Below are positions 6,954 to 7,710 of a DNA stretch of 7,710 nucleotides, in pieces. Numbering within the stretch: the stretch's first letter is position 1; the number at the start of each line of letters is the position of its first letter. This DNA comes from Bacteroidales bacterium (GTDB lineage: Bacteria > Bacteroidota > Bacteroidia > Bacteroidales > SMBSF39), in assembly GCA_021107685.1 (NCBI GenBank), contig JAIOSH010000192.1, forward strand, positions 1 to 7,710, given 5' to 3'. The notes beneath the pieces were generated by a model. The model ran no database searches. It was not told where the DNA came from and was given only the letters and a program-made list of their open reading frames with translations. Both the position numbers and the translations under genes were made by a program.

Positions 6954-6993
6954 TAGATATTTATAGATATTCGTAGAAATTTGTAGATATTGA
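6954..6993. repeat. Decanucleotide tandem repeat, 4 units
   Basis: Four phased 10-base units are present: TAGATATTTA, TAGATATTCG, TAGAAATTTG and TAGATATTGA. The array starts 23 bases after the ppk1 stop codon. TAGAAATTT (6974-6982) has an inverted copy, AAATTTCTA, at 7009-7017, so a weak stem with a 26-base loop is possible. Other than this, 6931-7059 shows nothing gene-like. Confidence 0.7.
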
Positions 6994-7059
6994 GATAGGG
7001 TTCTTAATAAATTTCTATCAATTTCAACAAATATTTTTAATTTCAAATTCAATATAACT

Positions 7060-7236
7060 TCAGGAAACCATATAAGGTTGCCAGTTAACAATAAGAGTTT
7101 TCTCTTCATCAAGTTTAAGATAACCATACTCATAACAAAACCGGTATTCATTATTATTTTTTGTTGTGTAGGTATGCGTATGATAACGAAAATCAAAACC
7201 AAGTTTTAGCAGGTATTCGGTTCTGATTGTTGTTTT
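7060..7236 (-). pseudogene. Minus-strand coding relic, about 58 codons, no start codon
   Basis: Reading the minus strand from 7236 down to a TGA at 7060-7062 gives an uninterrupted frame of 58 codons with protein-like composition. It includes TEYLLKLGFDFRYHTHTYTT, then EYRFCYEYGYLKLDEEKT and LIVNWQPY. The regular hydrophobic/aromatic spacing and the charged turns look like a real beta-rich polypeptide, unlike the low-complexity overlapping frames around it. A TAA immediately precedes the frame (7237-7239) and there is no ATG, so it is probably the 3' end of a decayed or frameshifted gene. An upstream frame (reading INKKQQSEP) would join it only after a one-base shift. I do not recognise the family. 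It lies between ppk1 and the hairpin at 7261 and points away from the recombinase, as a cassette gene would in an integron. Confidence 0.45.
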
Positions 7237-7260
7237 TTATTAATGTCCAAAAGGATAAAA

Positions 7261-7318
7261 TATATCCGTGTTATTAAACAAGTATATCCGTTTATACTCG
7301 TTTAATAACACGGATATA
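7261..7318. repeat. Strong palindrome upstream of the recombinase, candidate recombination or operator site
   Basis: Positions 7261-7279 and 7300-7318 are perfectly complementary (19 bp). After one mismatch, 7281-7286 and 7293-7298 pair for six more bases around the 6-base loop TCCGTT. TATATCCGT occurs at 7261-7269, again as a direct repeat at 7283-7291 (22-base spacing), and inverted at 7310-7318. The right end is 48 bases before the recombinase ATG and overlaps where a -33 element would sit. The stem is A/T-rich and lacks a strong T-run on the + side, so a terminator is unlikely. It could be a binding or crossover site for the adjacent recombinase or an autoregulatory operator. Confidence 0.8.
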
Positions 7319-7332
7319 CAAAACTACCGATT

Positions 7333-7340
7333 TAAATTTG
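7333..7340 (+). promoter_or_regulatory. Candidate Bacteroidota -7 box for the recombinase gene
   Basis: TAAATTTG matches the Bacteroidota -7 consensus TAnnTTTG exactly and lies 26 bases before the ATG at 7367, which would give a leader of about 20 bases. No TTTG is found at the expected -33 distance; that region is occupied by the right arm of the palindrome. The match is short and in AT-rich DNA. Confidence 0.4.
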
Positions 7341-7366
7341 CACTTTAAATATAAAAAATAAAAACT

Positions 7367-7710
7367 ATGAAAAGAATAACAATACAACCGGTTAGTTACA
7401 AAAATAAAAAGTGGTTAACTCTAATATTTGATTATGACAAAAAACTGATAGAGAAAATAAAAAATATTTCAGGCTGTAGATGGAGCAAGTCGGAGAAATG
7501 TTGGTATATGCCTTATAGGGAAGATTACAGAAAATATCTAATTGAAATATTTTACGTTTTTGAATCAAAATTTATTTATAAACAATTAATCCCGAAGGTT
7601 CGGACAAATAAAAAAGTTGAAGAAAAAGAGAAAATCAATTTTAATTATAATAAAACAGAAGGATTGCTTTACTTTAAAATTCCTTTTGAAAAAAAAGATG
7701 AAATAAAAAA
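7367..7710 (+). CDS. Tyrosine-type recombinase/integrase, N-terminal part, truncated by window edge
   Basis: The frame opens at ATG 7367 and stays open to the window end, giving 114 complete codons. Residues about 16-50 read WLTLIFDYDKKLIEKIKN, then GCRWSKSEKCWYMPY. This pattern (extended strand, LI..IK helix, G-RWS...CW-P) is characteristic of the N-terminal module of a large family of Bacteroidota tyrosine recombinases, and it resembles the HARP-type module. A second, similar strand-helix start (LLYFKIPFEKKDEIKK) begins near residue 98, suggesting a tandem copy. The SAM-like core-binding domain and the catalytic R-H-R-Y domain would follow outside the window, so catalytic competence cannot be assessed. 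The family call rests on the N-terminal module alone. The gene is + strand like its neighbours and sits behind a candidate -7 box and a strong palindrome. Codon use is as AT-rich as the rest. Confidence 0.72.
   Translation, partial: MKRITIQPVSYKNKKWLTLIFDYDKKLIEKIKNISGCRWSKSEKCWYMPYREDYRKYLIEIFYVFESKFIYKQLIPKVRTNKKVEEKEKINFNYNKTEGLLYFKIPFEKKDEIK

Noticed and set aside
6912..7202. A 96-codon minus-strand frame with an ATG that overlaps the relic region
   Set aside because: Its translation is low-complexity and runs through the decamer repeats into the end of ppk1. The frame beside it (7060-7236) has far better protein character, so this one is a shadow.
7261..7318. Canonical integron attC site
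   Set aside because: No GTTRRRY/RYYYAAC core pair is present and the arms are almost perfectly paired, whereas attC sites have imperfect arms with extrahelical bases.
7261..7318. Intrinsic terminator
   Set aside because: The stem is A/T-rich and there is no T-run after the right arm. It also sits in a promoter position for the downstream gene.

Overview
The window is very AT-rich. Its intergenic DNA is loaded with short repeats, its starts lack Shine-Dalgarno sequences, and its protein families point to a member of the Bacteroidota, most likely an environmental Bacteroidales-type organism. That placement is an inference from protein style, the TAnnTTTG-type promoter box and the repeat families; no marker gene is present. 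All six solid genes and the recombinase at the right edge read on the + strand.

Layout: (1) 2-1000, the 3' part of an SGNH/GDSL-type hydrolase whose start lies off the left edge. (2) 1080-2303, an NAD-dependent alanine dehydrogenase (ald) with all catalytic residues. (3) 2304-2850, a 547-base gene-free stretch packed with repeats: a 142-bp imperfect palindrome, heptanucleotide arrays, and an inverted repeat enclosing a second heptad array and a hairpin. (4) 2851-4118, a two-gene unit: a tandem-domain universal stress protein followed two bases later by a small secreted SPOR-domain protein. (5) 4119-4342, a second palindrome with perfect 28-bp arms, followed by another heptad array. (6) 4343-6930, a SixA-type phosphohistidine phosphatase and polyphosphate kinase 1 (ppk1), 20 bases apart and probably cotranscribed. 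(7) 6931-7366, a gene-poor junction with a decamer tandem repeat, a minus-strand coding relic and a strong 58-base hairpin. (8) 7367-7710, the N-terminal part of a Bacteroidota-type tyrosine recombinase, cut by the window edge.

Genes 2-6 look like ordinary chromosomal housekeeping and stress metabolism: alanine/pyruvate interconversion, stress sensing, peptidoglycan-associated SPOR binding and polyphosphate synthesis. The accessory signal is at the right end. There a recombinase gene is preceded by a near-perfect palindrome carrying three copies of TATATCCGT, and on the other side of the palindrome a coding fragment points away. This resembles the geometry of an integron platform or a recombinase-regulated att region, but no canonical integron attC motif is visible and the recombinase catalytic domain is outside the window. 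A new system here is therefore a hypothesis, not a demonstration.
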